Positions 43,928 to 56,112 of a stretch of DNA of 64,000 nucleotides are shown piece by piece. The notes under the pieces were generated by a model, which was not told the DNA's origin, searched no databases, and saw only the letters and a program-made list of their open reading frames with translations. Source of the stretch: an uncultured candidatus Porisulfidus sp. (GTDB lineage Bacteria; Pseudomonadota; Gammaproteobacteria; Poriferisulfidales; Poriferisulfidaceae). The translations under genes were made by a program, and so were the position numbers. Location: the NCBI GenBank assembly GCA_958431155.1, contig OY288106.1:843161-907160 (forward strand). Direction: 5' to 3'. Within the stretch, counting starts at the first letter, position 1. Each line of letters opens with the position of its first letter.

Positions 43928-44847
43928 AACTTGACCGGGGTGCGCAGCCAAGACTCCAACACTTGGCCGAGCCGGGCCCCGACCCGATCCGCTACACGCT
44001 CCAGGAAATCCGGCTCATAGGTGTAGTTCACCACTTCTTCGGCACCCACCAGGTCGCGTGCGACCTGCGCGACATCGGAAAAACCATCCACCAAGCCCAT
44101 CTTCTGCACTTGGTCGCCGGTCCAGATCCGTCCGTCGAACACTTCTTCGTCGGCAGCCGTCAGGCGATCTCCCCGCGCCTCCTTGACGACGTTCTCGAAC
44201 TGCTGGTGGATCCGGTCCACCATCTCCTGCAGATGCGCTTCGGCTTCCGGATCCTGCGGCAGGAATGGATCCAGCATCGCCTTGTGGCGCCCGGAGGCAG
44301 TCACCCGCCGCTCGATCCCCCATTCCTGGATCAGCTCGACCAAACCGAATCCGCTGGCGATCACGCCGATGGAGCCGACCAGGCTGGAGCCGTTGACGTA
44401 GATTTCGTCTGCCGCAACGGCGATGTAGTACGCGGCGGACGCGCATAAGTCCTCGACCACCGCATAGACTTTCTTGTCCGGATATTCCGCCTTCAACCTC
44501 CGGATCTCCGCGTTGATCCGATCTGCCTGTACGGGAGACCCGCCGGGGCTGTTGATGCGCAGCACCACCCCTTTCGCCTGTTCTTCCTCGAACGCCGCAC
44601 GCAGCGACTGGTTGACGAACTCCGCGCTCGCCGGAGCCTGAGGCACAATCGGGCCGAACACGTCGATTCGGGCGGTATGCGGATCCTGCCTGGGCAATGA
44701 GGACTCTCCCCCGAGTACCACCAGCAGGATCAGCAGCAGGATCAGGAACGGCACGGCGGCAAACGCAGTCCGCCACCGCCGGGCTCGGCGGGTTTCGGCG
44801 GTCAGTTCGCGGACCGCGACGACCAGAGCAGATTCTTTTTCTTCCAT
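43924..44847 (-). CDS. sppA: Signal peptide peptidase SppA, 36-kDa type
   Basis: A 307-residue membrane-anchored serine protease that degrades cleaved signal peptides. One N-terminal transmembrane segment (FLILLLILLVVLGG) is followed by the protease domain. The catalytic Ser lies in SLVGSIGVIASGFG and the general base Lys probably follows the CASAAYYIAVAADE segment or in RHKAML. The NSPGGSPVQADRI oxyanion motif is intact. It is half the length of the E. coli 67-kDa enzyme, as in many gammaproteobacteria. Confidence 0.92.
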   Translation of the reverse strand: MEEKESALVVAVRELTAETRRARRWRTAFAAVPFLILLLILLVVLGGESSLPRQDPHTARIDVFGPIVPQAPASAEFVNQSLRAAFEEEQAKGVVLRINSPGGSPVQADRINAEIRRLKAEYPDKKVYAVVEDLCASAAYYIAVAADEIYVNGSSLVGSIGVIASGFGLVELIQEWGIERRVTASGRHKAMLDPFLPQDPEAEAHLQEMVDRIHQQFENVVKEARGDRLTAADEEVFDGRIWTGDQVQKMGLVDGFSDVAQVARDLVGAEEVVNYTYEPDFLERVADRVGARLGQVLESWLRTPVKF

Positions 44848-44859
44848 GACGGCTTGCCT

Positions 44860-45780
44860 CTAAGATTGCGATTGTACTGAACCTTCGGGTTCGACCATCA
44901 GGCGTCGCGGCTGAAGCCGCCCCGTATCCAGCAATTCGGCCACGCCGAAGAACCGACCCTGTGCATCCGCCAGCTTCCAGAATCCCGCAGGCCCCTCGTG
45001 CGAAATCTGCTTTCCGTGGCGCAAGGCTTCCTCCTCGCTCGCCGTGCAGGCGTGAACCGGCCATTCGGGCAACACTGCATCCGCAGGGACCAAGCGCGTC
45101 AGACGCACCTCTTCCGAATCGGCTTCGACCTGCTCGAGGCTGACTGCCTGCGACTCATCAAAGGTGCCGAGTCCCGTTCGGCGCAACTGGCTGACGTAGG
45201 CTCCGCAACCCAAGGCCTGGCCGATGTCATGACCCAGCGTGCGCACATACGTGCCCCTGCCGCAACGCACCTCAAGATCCCATTCCTCCCGGCGGTCGGC
45301 GATCAGACCCAGTTGATCGATCCGAACCTCGCGGGCGGGGCGGTCAACCTCCTTGCCTTCACGAGCCAATTCGTACAGACGCCGCCCTTCGCTGTGGAGC
45401 GCGGAATACATGGGCGGGGTCTGCTGAATCGTCCCGGTAAAACGAGACAGCAGGGCTTCGATCTCGGCCTGTTCCAGCGAAGGAATCTCGGCGCAAGGCG
45501 GAGCCGCCTGTTTCAGGCTCTCCGCATCGTGGCTGTTCGTCTCCTGGCCCAGTCGGATCGTGAACCGGTAGGATTTCGGCGCATCCAGCAGGTAGGCACA
45601 CCAACGGGTGGCCGGGCCAAGTGCGATCGCCAGAAGCCCGCTTGCCAAGGGGTCAAGGGTACCGGCATGCCCGGCGCGCTTCACTTGAAAAAGCCGCTTG
45701 ATGCGGGATACGGCGCGAGCCGAACTCAGTCCGACCGGCTTATCCAGCAACAACCAGCCGCAGGGTGCAGGCCGAGTCAC
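44860..45780 (-). CDS. truB: tRNA pseudouridine-55 synthase
   Basis: TruB makes pseudouridine 55 in the T loop of tRNA. The 306-residue protein has the catalytic Asp in AGHAGTLDPLASGLL, and motifs YRFTIRLGQETNSHD and RCGRGTYVRTLGHDIG. The C-terminal PUA-like region is present. The start overlaps the rbfA stop by 4 bp. It ends the ribosome and translation operon that begins with rimP at 50528. Confidence 0.96.
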   Translation of the reverse strand: MTRPAPCGWLLLDKPVGLSSARAVSRIKRLFQVKRAGHAGTLDPLASGLLAIALGPATRWCAYLLDAPKSYRFTIRLGQETNSHDAESLKQAAPPCAEIPSLEQAEIEALLSRFTGTIQQTPPMYSALHSEGRRLYELAREGKEVDRPAREVRIDQLGLIADRREEWDLEVRCGRGTYVRTLGHDIGQALGCGAYVSQLRRTGLGTFDESQAVSLEQVEADSEEVRLTRLVPADAVLPEWPVHACTASEEEALRHGKQISHEGPAGFWKLADAQGRFFGVAELLDTGRLQPRRLMVEPEGSVQSQS

Positions 45781-46142
45781 GAAGCCGTCTTGGCGCGGGT
45801 GGATTCCTCAAGGAGGCTTTCGATCCGCTCTGCCCGATCCTCGGTGTCGTCCAGCACAAAGCGCAATTTCGGCACATAGCGCAGACCGCCGCGGTCCCCG
45901 ATCAGCCGGCGGAAGAACGGAATGCTGCGCTCGAACCCGGCGTCGATTTCCGCGCGCCGGCGCGAATCCGGAGTCTCGGCGCTGATTACGTACACGGTGG
46001 CGTGTTTGAGGTCCCGGCTCATGACGACTTCGGAGATTGTCAGCCGCCGCAGGCGCGGATCGTTGACCTCATGCAGAAGTACCGGACCGAGAAGCCTGCG
46101 AACCTGCTCGCCCACTGCGACCGGGCGCTGTCCGGGAATCAC
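45777..46142 (-). CDS. rbfA: Ribosome-binding factor A
   Basis: RbfA binds the pre-30S subunit and assists 16S rRNA 5'-end maturation. The 121-residue KH-fold protein starts RPVAVGEQVRRLLGPVLL and contains the conserved DPRLRRLTISEVVMSRDLKH and IPFFRRLIGDR helices. It lies 9 bases after infB and overlaps truB. Confidence 0.95.
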   Translation of the reverse strand: MIPGQRPVAVGEQVRRLLGPVLLHEVNDPRLRRLTISEVVMSRDLKHATVYVISAETPDSRRRAEIDAGFERSIPFFRRLIGDRGGLRYVPKLRFVLDDTEDRAERIESLLEESTRAKTAS

Positions 46143-46151
46143 CGCGTTCTC

Positions 46152-48557
46152 CTAGAGAGTGCGGGCGGTCTCCACGCGCCGGTAGACCTCGATCTGGTCG
46201 CCCACCTGAACGTCGTTGTAGTTTGCCACCGCGATACCGCATTCGGTTCCGACCTGCACTTCCGTCACATCTTCCTTGTGGCGGCGCAGGGACTCGAGTT
46301 CTCCCTCGTAGATGACCACGTTGTCGCGCAATACCCGGATCGGATAACCGCGCTGGACCGTGCCTTCGGCTACCCGGCACCCGGCAACCGGCCCCATCTT
46401 GCTGGAGCGGAAGACTTCGAGCACTTCCGCCAAGCCCATGATCTCTTCCCGGATCTCCGGCGCCAGCTGCTTCTCCAGCAGCGCCTTGACATCGTCGACC
46501 AGTTCGTAAATCACGTTGTAGTAGCGCAGATCCAGGTTTCGGTCCGCGATGGTGCGCCGCGCTGCGCTGTCGGCACGTACATTGAAGCCCAGCAGGATGG
46601 ACTTCGAGGCATCCGCCAGCAACGCGTCCGATTCGTTGATACCGCCGATTCCCGAGAGTACGATCTTGATCGTCGCTTCTTCGGTGGAAAGCTTCTCCAG
46701 CGATTCGCGCAAGGCCTCGCCGCTGCCCCTCACATCCGTCTTGATAATCAGGTTGAGGGCCGCTTTTTGCTCCTCGCCCATCTGTGCCGCCCAAGCCAAG
46801 CCAGCCTCGCGAGGCTCGTCCGTCTGCCGATGCCGCACCGCTTCCTTGCGATGATCGGCAATTTCCCGCGCCTTCTGTTCGTCCGCCACCACGTGCATCG
46901 GATCGCCGGCCTGAGGCACACCCGAGAGGCCCAGCACCAGAACCGGGAATGCCGGTCCCGCCTGATTGACCTTCTGCCCGCTGTCGTCGAACATGCTCTT
47001 GACGCGCCCATATTCCTGGCCGCACAGCAGCAAGTCGCGCTGGCGCAGGTTGCCCTCCTGGACCAAGACCGTCACAGTCGCGCCCCGGCCACGGTCCAGG
47101 CTGGATTCGATGACTACGCCTCGGGCCATCCCCTCGGCCGGTGCTTTCAGATCCAGCAATTCTGCCTGCAGGGCAATCGCCTCCAGCAGTGCGTCCATTC
47201 CTTCTCCCGTCTTGGCCGAGACCGGCACGAAAATCGTATCGCCGCCCCAGTCCTCGGGTTGCACGCCAAGCGCCGCGAGTCCGGTACGGACCTTCTCGGA
47301 ATCTGCGTTGTCGCGATCGATCTTGTTGATCGCCACAATCATCGGCACTTCCGCGTCACGGGCATGCTGGATCGCCTCTTCGGTCTGCGGCTTCGCGCCG
47401 TCATCGGCGGCAACCACCAGCACGATGATGTCCGTGCATCGTGCGCCCCGCCCGCGCATGGCGGTAAACGCGGCATGGCCAGGCGTATCCAAAAACGTGA
47501 TCTTGCCGCGCGGCGTTTCCAACTGATAGGCGCCAATGTGCTGGGTGATGCCCCCAGCCTCGCCGGCGGCAACCCGGGTTTTTCTCAGATAGTCCAATAA
47601 CGAAGTCTTGCCGTGATCGACATGCCCCATGACGGTCACCACGGGCGGTCGCGTCACGGGATCGCCGGTCGGCACGCAGTCCAGCAGCAACTCGGCCTCC
47701 ACATCCTCGACGCGTACCCGCTGCACCTTGTGGCCCATGTTCTCGACAACCAGCTCCGCGGTATCGGGATCCAGCACGTCGTTGATGGTCGCCGTCTCGC
47801 CCAAGTCCATCAGCGTCTTGATGACCGCCGAGGCCTTGACCGCCATCGCCATCGCCAACTCCGCCACCGTCATCGGCCCGCCCAGGGCGACTTCGCGAAT
47901 GATCTGAGCGGTCGGCTCGGTGAACTGGTGTTTGTTGTCGACCACCACCCGGGCTTGCTTCTTCGCCCGCGGCTTGCGCGTCCGGCGCTGGTCGTCAATG
48001 TGCAACTGGCCGCGGTGCCGTTCCCGACTCGGGCCTGGTTTGCCGCGGGGCTCCCGGGCCTCCCGGGGCTTGGCGCGCGGTTTGGCTTTTCGACCGGCGC
48101 GCGGTGCCGCGCTGGCGGCAGGTTTCTTCTTCCCTTCTCCGACCTTCGCCTCGGGTTCCGCCTGTTTCGCCTCCGGCTCCGCCTGTTTCACCTCGGGTGG
48201 AGCCTCGACCGGTGCCTCGGGCACAGGTTCGGCAGCCGGTTCCGGCTCCGGCGCCTGGTCCGGCATCTCGACCTTGGGCCGCACCAAGCGGTACTTGCCC
48301 TTGACCTTGACTTTGACTCGGTTGCGCCCAGGTCCGCCGGTCCGCGGAATCTCCACCTGGCCGGCTGACGGCCGGGACTGCACCAGGGTCGCGCCCGTAG
48401 GCCCGCCGTTGCGCATGTAACGTACTAGCTGTTTCTTGTCGTCGTCGCTGAGCGTGTCCTGCTCGTCCTGCTTGGGCAATCCGGCGCGTTGACACATCGC
48501 GAGCAACTGCTCGGGCGACATGCGCAGGGAAGGAGCGTATTCAGCGATCGTCGGCAT
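46152..48557 (-). CDS. infB: Translation initiation factor IF-2
   Basis: IF-2 delivers initiator tRNA to the 30S subunit and hydrolyses GTP on subunit joining. The 801-residue protein has an N-terminal IF2_N domain, a long Pro/Glu/Ala/Lys-rich linker (about residues 85-210) containing repeated EAKQAEP units, a second IF2_N-like segment, and the G domain with VMGHVDHGKTSLLDYLR, DTPGHAAF and NKIDRDN. The C-terminal beta-barrel domains that bind fMet-tRNA follow. It is 12 bases downstream of nusA. Confidence 0.98.
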   Translation of the reverse strand: MPTIAEYAPSLRMSPEQLLAMCQRAGLPKQDEQDTLSDDDKKQLVRYMRNGGPTGATLVQSRPSAGQVEIPRTGGPGRNRVKVKVKGKYRLVRPKVEMPDQAPEPEPAAEPVPEAPVEAPPEVKQAEPEAKQAEPEAKVGEGKKKPAASAAPRAGRKAKPRAKPREAREPRGKPGPSRERHRGQLHIDDQRRTRKPRAKKQARVVVDNKHQFTEPTAQIIREVALGGPMTVAELAMAMAVKASAVIKTLMDLGETATINDVLDPDTAELVVENMGHKVQRVRVEDVEAELLLDCVPTGDPVTRPPVVTVMGHVDHGKTSLLDYLRKTRVAAGEAGGITQHIGAYQLETPRGKITFLDTPGHAAFTAMRGRGARCTDIIVLVVAADDGAKPQTEEAIQHARDAEVPMIVAINKIDRDNADSEKVRTGLAALGVQPEDWGGDTIFVPVSAKTGEGMDALLEAIALQAELLDLKAPAEGMARGVVIESSLDRGRGATVTVLVQEGNLRQRDLLLCGQEYGRVKSMFDDSGQKVNQAGPAFPVLVLGLSGVPQAGDPMHVVADEQKAREIADHRKEAVRHRQTDEPREAGLAWAAQMGEEQKAALNLIIKTDVRGSGEALRESLEKLSTEEATIKIVLSGIGGINESDALLADASKSILLGFNVRADSAARRTIADRNLDLRYYNVIYELVDDVKALLEKQLAPEIREEIMGLAEVLEVFRSSKMGPVAGCRVAEGTVQRGYPIRVLRDNVVIYEGELESLRRHKEDVTEVQVGTECGIAVANYNDVQVGDQIEVYRRVETARTL

Positions 48558-48569
48558 CTTGATTCGTCC

Positions 48570-50057
48570 TCAGGCCTCCGGCAACTGCAGCACCAGGTTT
48601 TCCCGCGCCTTCATAATCAAGGCACCCGCCCGCTCTTCATCCAGCGATTCGATCTCGGGCAGTTCGTCCAGGGCTAGTTCCGCTAACTGCCGCCGCGTGG
48701 TGATGCCGTGCAGAGCTAACTGCATCGCGAGATCGGGGTCCATCCCCTCCACGTTGAGGATGTCCTCATCCTCCGCCATTTCCGCACTCTGCGCCAGGCT
48801 GTCCTGCGCCCGTTCTTTCAGTTCGGCCACCACCTGCTCGTTGAATTCGTCGATCTGGAGCAGGTCCTGATCCGGAACATACGCGAGCTCCTGGACTTCA
48901 CGGAAACCGTTCTCCACCAAAATTCCGGCAATATGCTCGTCGACGTCCAGTTCTTCCTGGAAGCGCTCTTCGAGCACACGCTGCTCCTGATCGCTCTTCT
49001 CGCGCAACTCCTGCGCGGTCATGACGTTCAGCGTCCAGCCGGTCAGCTGGCTTGCCAGGCGGACGTTCTGTCCGCTCCGCCCGATCGCCTGCGACAAGCG
49101 GTCCTCTTCGACCGCAATGTCCATGACCTTGCCTTCCTCGTCCTGAATAATCTCGTCGACCGAGGGGAGCGACATGGCGTTGATTACGTACTGCGCCGCG
49201 TTCTCGTGCCAGGTGATGATGTCGATGCGTTCACCCGACAATTCGTTGGAGACCGCCTGCACCCGGGAACCGCGCATGCCCACGCAGGCCCCCACCGGGT
49301 CCAGCCGGGAATCGTTGGTGCGCACCGCGATCTTGGCGCGGATTCCAGGATCCCGTGCCGCGCCCACGATCTCGATCAGTCCCTGCTCGATCTCCGGGAC
49401 TTCCAAATGGAACAACTGGATCAGGAACTCCGGCACCGTCCGGGACAGGATCAACTGCGGGCCGCGGGTTTCCTGGCGCACTTCGCGCAGGTAGGCGCGA
49501 AGCCGGTCGCCGGTGCGGATAATCTCACGCTGGATGGTGTCCTCGCGCGGAATGAACCCTTCCGTGTTGCCGCCCAAGTCGATGTAGGCGCCGGCGTGCT
49601 CGACCCGCTTGACGATGCCGATCAGCAGGTCGCCGACCTTGTCCTCGTAGGCTTCCGCAATCTGTGTCCGCTCCGCCTCGCGCACCTTCTGCACGATGAC
49701 CTGCTTGGCGGTGTGGGCGGAAATCCGCCCGATGTCCACGGAATCGATCGGCTTCTCGATGTAGTCGTCGATCTCAAGTTTCGGGTCCCGCTGCTGCGCG
49801 GTGCTCAACAGGATCTGCCCGTCGGGCGACTGGAACTCGGGGTCGTCGTCCGCCATCACCAGCCAGCGCCGGAATGTCTCGTAGGCGCCCGTGTCCCGGT
49901 CGATGGCAATGCGCACGTCGGCTTCACCCCCCAGGTTCTTGCGGGTCGCTGCCGCCAGAGCCACCTCCAGCGCATCGAAAATTATCTCGCGCTCGATGCC
50001 CTTCTCCGCAGAGACGGCATCGACCACAGCCAGAATGTCTATACCGGCATCGCTCAT
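48570..50057 (-). CDS. nusA: Transcription termination/antitermination factor NusA
   Basis: NusA binds RNA polymerase and nascent RNA and modulates pausing and termination. The 495-residue protein has the N-terminal polymerase-binding domain, an S1 domain, tandem KH domains (CVGMRGSRVQAVSNEL and IGRSGQNVRLASQL) and two C-terminal acidic repeats typical of proteobacterial NusA. It follows rimP by 6 bases. Confidence 0.98.
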   Translation of the reverse strand: MSDAGIDILAVVDAVSAEKGIEREIIFDALEVALAAATRKNLGGEADVRIAIDRDTGAYETFRRWLVMADDDPEFQSPDGQILLSTAQQRDPKLEIDDYIEKPIDSVDIGRISAHTAKQVIVQKVREAERTQIAEAYEDKVGDLLIGIVKRVEHAGAYIDLGGNTEGFIPREDTIQREIIRTGDRLRAYLREVRQETRGPQLILSRTVPEFLIQLFHLEVPEIEQGLIEIVGAARDPGIRAKIAVRTNDSRLDPVGACVGMRGSRVQAVSNELSGERIDIITWHENAAQYVINAMSLPSVDEIIQDEEGKVMDIAVEEDRLSQAIGRSGQNVRLASQLTGWTLNVMTAQELREKSDQEQRVLEERFQEELDVDEHIAGILVENGFREVQELAYVPDQDLLQIDEFNEQVVAELKERAQDSLAQSAEMAEDEDILNVEGMDPDLAMQLALHGITTRRQLAELALDELPEIESLDEERAGALIMKARENLVLQLPEA

Positions 50058-50063
50058 CGCCAG

Positions 50064-50528
50064 TCATTCCTCCTCATAATGCAATCGCGCCTGGGCGATT
50101 ACGTTGTAGGGAACCACGAATGTCTGCTCGTCTTCCCGGATTTCTACGGCATTGCCGTTGGCCGCCTCGATCTTCCCGAACAGGCGGCGACGTCCTTCCA
50201 GCGGCCAGCGCAGACGCAAAGACACCTGCGAATCCCGGTAGCGCTGGAAATGCTCCGGGCAGAGCAGAAGACGGTCCAGGCCCGGCGAGGACACCTCCAG
50301 CCGGTAGGCGATACGGATCGGGTCCGCCACGTCCAGGAGCCCGCTCACCTGATCGCTCACGGCCGCACAATCGGCGTGGCTGATCCCGTCGGGATGATCA
50401 ATGTACACGCACACCCGGCCCTGGCGCACTCCCAAGTGGCATACCAGCCCCCACAGCTCGTAGCCCATTTTTTCAATTTGGGGAGCGATCAGGGACTTCA
50501 ATGTCTGAGTCGTGCCATCGGCCCTCAT
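50064..50528 (-). CDS. rimP: Ribosome maturation factor RimP
   Basis: RimP acts in 30S subunit assembly. The 154-residue protein has the typical YELWGLVCHLGVRQG, VYIDHPDGISHADC and YRLEVSSPGLDRLL motifs. The ATG at 50528 has GGGAGG six bases upstream; another ATG at 50534 lies directly behind that sequence and is unlikely. First gene of the rimP-nusA-infB-rbfA-truB operon. In most gammaproteobacteria tRNA genes and secG precede it; here they are missing. Confidence 0.93.
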   Translation of the reverse strand: MRADGTTQTLKSLIAPQIEKMGYELWGLVCHLGVRQGRVCVYIDHPDGISHADCAAVSDQVSGLLDVADPIRIAYRLEVSSPGLDRLLLCPEHFQRYRDSQVSLRLRWPLEGRRRLFGKIEAANGNAVEIREDEQTFVVPYNVIAQARLHYEEE

Positions 50529-50549
50529 CAACATCCTCCCGCACCTAAC

Positions 50550-50573
50550 AGAAACCCCCTTGCGGGGGCTTCT
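50550..50573 (-). terminator. 10-bp GC-rich hairpin upstream of rimP
   Basis: On the minus strand AGAAGCCCCC pairs with GGGGGTTTCT around a GCAA loop, with one G-U pair. The G-U pair becomes A-C on the other strand, so the minus strand is the likely transcript. It ends about 22 bases before the rimP start. Such hairpins in this position usually follow the tRNA genes upstream of rimP, so it may be a relic of the ancestral context or a leader attenuator. Confidence 0.5.
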
Positions 50574-50660
50574 ATCGGAACCCGGTTTGTCTCCTGCGCC
50601 TAATTATACACGGCTTTGATGCATTCACCCTGCATTAAGCCCTAACATTCGGCGTATTCT

Positions 50661-50948
50661 TCAATCAAATCTTGGGCGACGTCCACGCTGATCCCAGACT
50701 CGCAGCACTTCGACTTGATCGTCAGCGATACGATAAATGAAAGAAAAAGGTGTTCGTGGAATCGCGAATTCACGCACCCCCCTCATCCCTATAACCGGGT
50801 GTCCGATCAGAGGATTCTTCTGTAGCACATCCAAAGCCCGAAGGTATCGTTCGGCCGCACGTTTCGCCCCATCAGGGAATATCCGAGTGTAGTACATGCG
50901 CATCCACAGCAGGTCGGAGTGCGTGGATGGCAGGAAGACTAATTTCAT
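50661..50948 (-). CDS. parE: ParE/RelE-superfamily toxin
   Basis: A 95-residue toxin-fold protein. The pattern HSDLLWMRMYYTRIFPDGAK, then LQKNPLIGHP, REFAIPRTPFSFIYRI and VEVLRVWDQRG is that of the ParE group, which poisons DNA gyrase, within the RelE superfamily. Ribonuclease activity cannot be excluded because the fold is shared. It starts 3 bases after the antitoxin stop. Confidence 0.85.
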   Translation of the reverse strand: MKLVFLPSTHSDLLWMRMYYTRIFPDGAKRAAERYLRALDVLQKNPLIGHPVIGMRGVREFAIPRTPFSFIYRIADDQVEVLRVWDQRGRRPRFD

Positions 50949-50951
50949 CCG

Positions 50952-51236
50952 CTACTTGGAATCAGGAAACACGTCTGGTTCGGGGGGCGGAAGTTCCGAG
51001 TCTGTACCCCAAGAAGAGACCCAGGCATCCATCTTCTCTTGCGAGATGAAGATCCCTTTATCTGCCTCTGCAATGGCTTCGCGAATCGCTGCGCGTTTCT
51101 CCGCGCAGTCGCGCAGCATTGCTTCGATTGCCTTGACGGCGAGGTAGGAGACAGATCGATCCTCAAGCTTTGCCTCGCGCTCAAGGTTTCTTTTGAGATC
51201 TGCATTTATCCTTAGACTCAGTCGCTCAGTCGTCAT
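50952..51236 (-). CDS. RHH antitoxin paired with the ParE-like toxin
   Basis: A 94-residue protein with an N-terminal ribbon-helix-helix sequence (RLSLRINADLKRNLEREA) and a C-terminal acidic tail. Gene order antitoxin-toxin and the 3-base spacing are typical of parDE-like operons. An overlapping frame at 50945-51205 is weaker because it lacks this domain. The pair stands between rimP and the remains of a TonB-dependent receptor gene. Confidence 0.83.
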   Translation of the reverse strand: MTTERLSLRINADLKRNLEREAKLEDRSVSYLAVKAIEAMLRDCAEKRAAIREAIAEADKGIFISQEKMDAWVSSWGTDSELPPPEPDVFPDSK

Positions 51237-51358
51237 GATTCAATCCCTGTGCATACAACGTATGACATTATATGACAACGTCGGCAAATAGTCCATTTTG
51301 TGCCGAATGTCTTTTGGATGAAGGCCGTTTTTGGAGAGACCCTCAATGGATCGCGGTC

Positions 51359-52173
51359 TTATTCGAAGCGGGAACTGAGCCGCACATACGCCCGGCGCCC
51401 GCGCGGGTCGGCGGTGCGCGGGTCGTAGCCACCGCCGATGTTCACATAGGGTGGATCCTCATCCGTGATATTGAGGATTCCAGCCGTCAGGGAGGTATCA
51501 GCATCCGGGTTCAGAAGCCCGGCGAGTTCCAAGCGGTACTGCAGGTCAACAGTGGTGAAGGAGTCGATGCGGTCGGTGACCGTGGCCGTGCGGCGGTGCC
51601 GGTAGTCGTCCGTGTAGTTGAGCATCAGGACCGCCTGGTGGTTGCCGCGCTGCCAAGCCAGATTCAGGGTGCCACGCCATTCCGGCATGGGGCTGCCGAT
51701 GTTGGCGAAGTTCAGGTAGCCGGCGCCATCAATCTTCTGTCCGTCCGGGCGGGTGATGTCGTATTCGAGGATGTGCGTCGCTTGCAGGCTGGAGAGGAAA
51801 CGGCCGACAGCCGTTTGAAATTGTCCGCGAACCGAGAAATCGAGGCGGACCGGATTTCGGTCCATTCGCCCAACCCGCGAAGATTAACGTTGGAGGTGCC
51901 AACCGTGTAGTTCTGCGACAAGGAATCGGCGTTGTTCTGGGCACCGGCATTACTGGCCAACAACTGCATCAGATCCCGAGCATCGCTGACGCCCAAGTTC
52001 CGTAATTCTTCAAGGTCATAACTGGTCAGCGGTGTGGCGACGTCCTGCTGCTGCGTCCGCTTGATGCGGGAGCCGGTCACCGTCACTTGCTCAAGCTCCT
52101 CGGATGATTCTGGGACCTCTTCGGCCAGCACTCCGGAAGTAGCCAAGATCAGTGCCAACGCGACAAGGGACAA
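51359..52173 (-). pseudogene. TonB-dependent receptor, decayed with large internal deletion
   Basis: The 5' part (from about 52173) encodes a signal peptide, EELEQVTVTGSRIKR and plug-domain sequence ending NVNLRGLG. The 3' part (about 51359-51835) encodes the last strands of the outer-membrane barrel, with LTAGILNITDEDPP and a terminal aromatic motif, in a different frame. The central several hundred codons are missing. Between the halves lies a 34-bp sequence identical, in inverted orientation, to part of greA. The intact-looking ATG at about 52190 is out of frame with the 5' part, so a frameshift is also present. No functional receptor can be made. Confidence 0.88.
51839..51872 (-). repeat. 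34-bp inverted copy of a greA segment at the receptor deletion junction
   Basis: This segment is the exact reverse complement of 52480-52513 inside greA; flanking bases differ on both sides. The sequence belongs to greA by protein context (it encodes part of the [10 protein letters not shown] region of GreA), so greA is the donor. It lies exactly where the two halves of the receptor pseudogene meet, as templated filler at a repaired break would. Confidence 0.9.
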
Positions 52174-52378
52174 GCGCCCGAACCAAGAGGCATAGAAAAC
52201 CTAGGCAGCGGTTTTTCGGGACATGGCCACAGCGGCATCCTTCGGATTCGTCGCTGTCAACAATTATAAGTATAAGAAATCAGGTTATGGGCCGCGTCCC
52301 CTGCGATATTCTCAACCGGGCCGGCGCGGAGGCTTTAGTGCCAGACGGCACCGGGAATTTGTTTTGTACTGAAATCCG

Positions 52379-52855
52379 CTATTCGCAGCGTACTGTCACG
52401 ATCTCGAAGATACGCTTTCCGCCCGGGGTTTCAACCGACACCTCATCGCCCTCCAGACGGCCGATCAGCGCCCGGGCAATGGGCGAATGGACCGAAATCC
52501 GGTCCGCCTCGATATCCGCCTCGTCTTCGCCGACGATCTGGTAGCACACTTGCTCACCGGACTCCATGTCGACCAGTTCGACCGTGGTGCCGAACACCAC
52601 CTTACCGTTGACCTGTAGCTCGGAGATATCAATGACCTGTGCCTGCGACAACTTGGCCTCGATCTCCTTGATGCGCCCTTCCACGAACCCCTGCTGGTCC
52701 CGCGCTGCCTTGTACTCGAAATTCTCGCGCAGGTCCCCATGCGCGCGCGCCTCGGCGATCGCCTGAATGACGGCCGGGCGTTCCACCCGCTTGAGCCGCT
52801 CGAGTTCTTCGCGCAGCAGGGAAGCCCCCCGTACGGTCATCGGCACCTTGCTCAT
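52379..52855 (-). CDS. greA: Transcription elongation factor GreA
   Basis: GreA rescues backtracked RNA polymerase by stimulating transcript cleavage. The 158-residue protein has an N-terminal coiled coil with the acidic tip GDLRENFEY, which carries the catalytic Asp and Glu, and the C-terminal FKBP-like domain ending in SPIARALIG and [12 protein letters not shown]. The gene is 42 bp after carB, as in most Gammaproteobacteria. Positions 52480-52513 occur again, inverted, in the adjacent receptor pseudogene. Confidence 0.97.
   Translation of the reverse strand: MSKVPMTVRGASLLREELERLKRVERPAVIQAIAEARAHGDLRENFEYKAARDQQGFVEGRIKEIEAKLSQAQVIDISELQVNGKVVFGTTVELVDMESGEQVCYQIVGEDEADIEADRISVHSPIARALIGRLEGDEVSVETPGGKRIFEIVTVRCE
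52480..52513 (+). repeat. Donor copy of the 34-bp inverted repeat within greA
   Basis: Identical over 34 bases to the reverse complement of 51839-51872, about 610 bp away. It begins TGGGCGAATG and ends CGCCTCGAT. This copy is integral to greA coding sequence and so is the original. Confidence 0.9.
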
Positions 52856-52897
52856 CAGTCTCTCGGTCTAATCGGAAAACGCGTCCCGCGCGCATGC

Positions 52898-56107
<3,210 letters not shown>

Positions 56108-56112
56108 GGCGA

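Noticed and set aside
51272-51910. Plus-strand open frame of 212 codons across the receptor pseudogene
   Set aside because: It is antisense to the receptor fragments, and its GreA-like stretch is explained by the 34-bp inverted greA copy.
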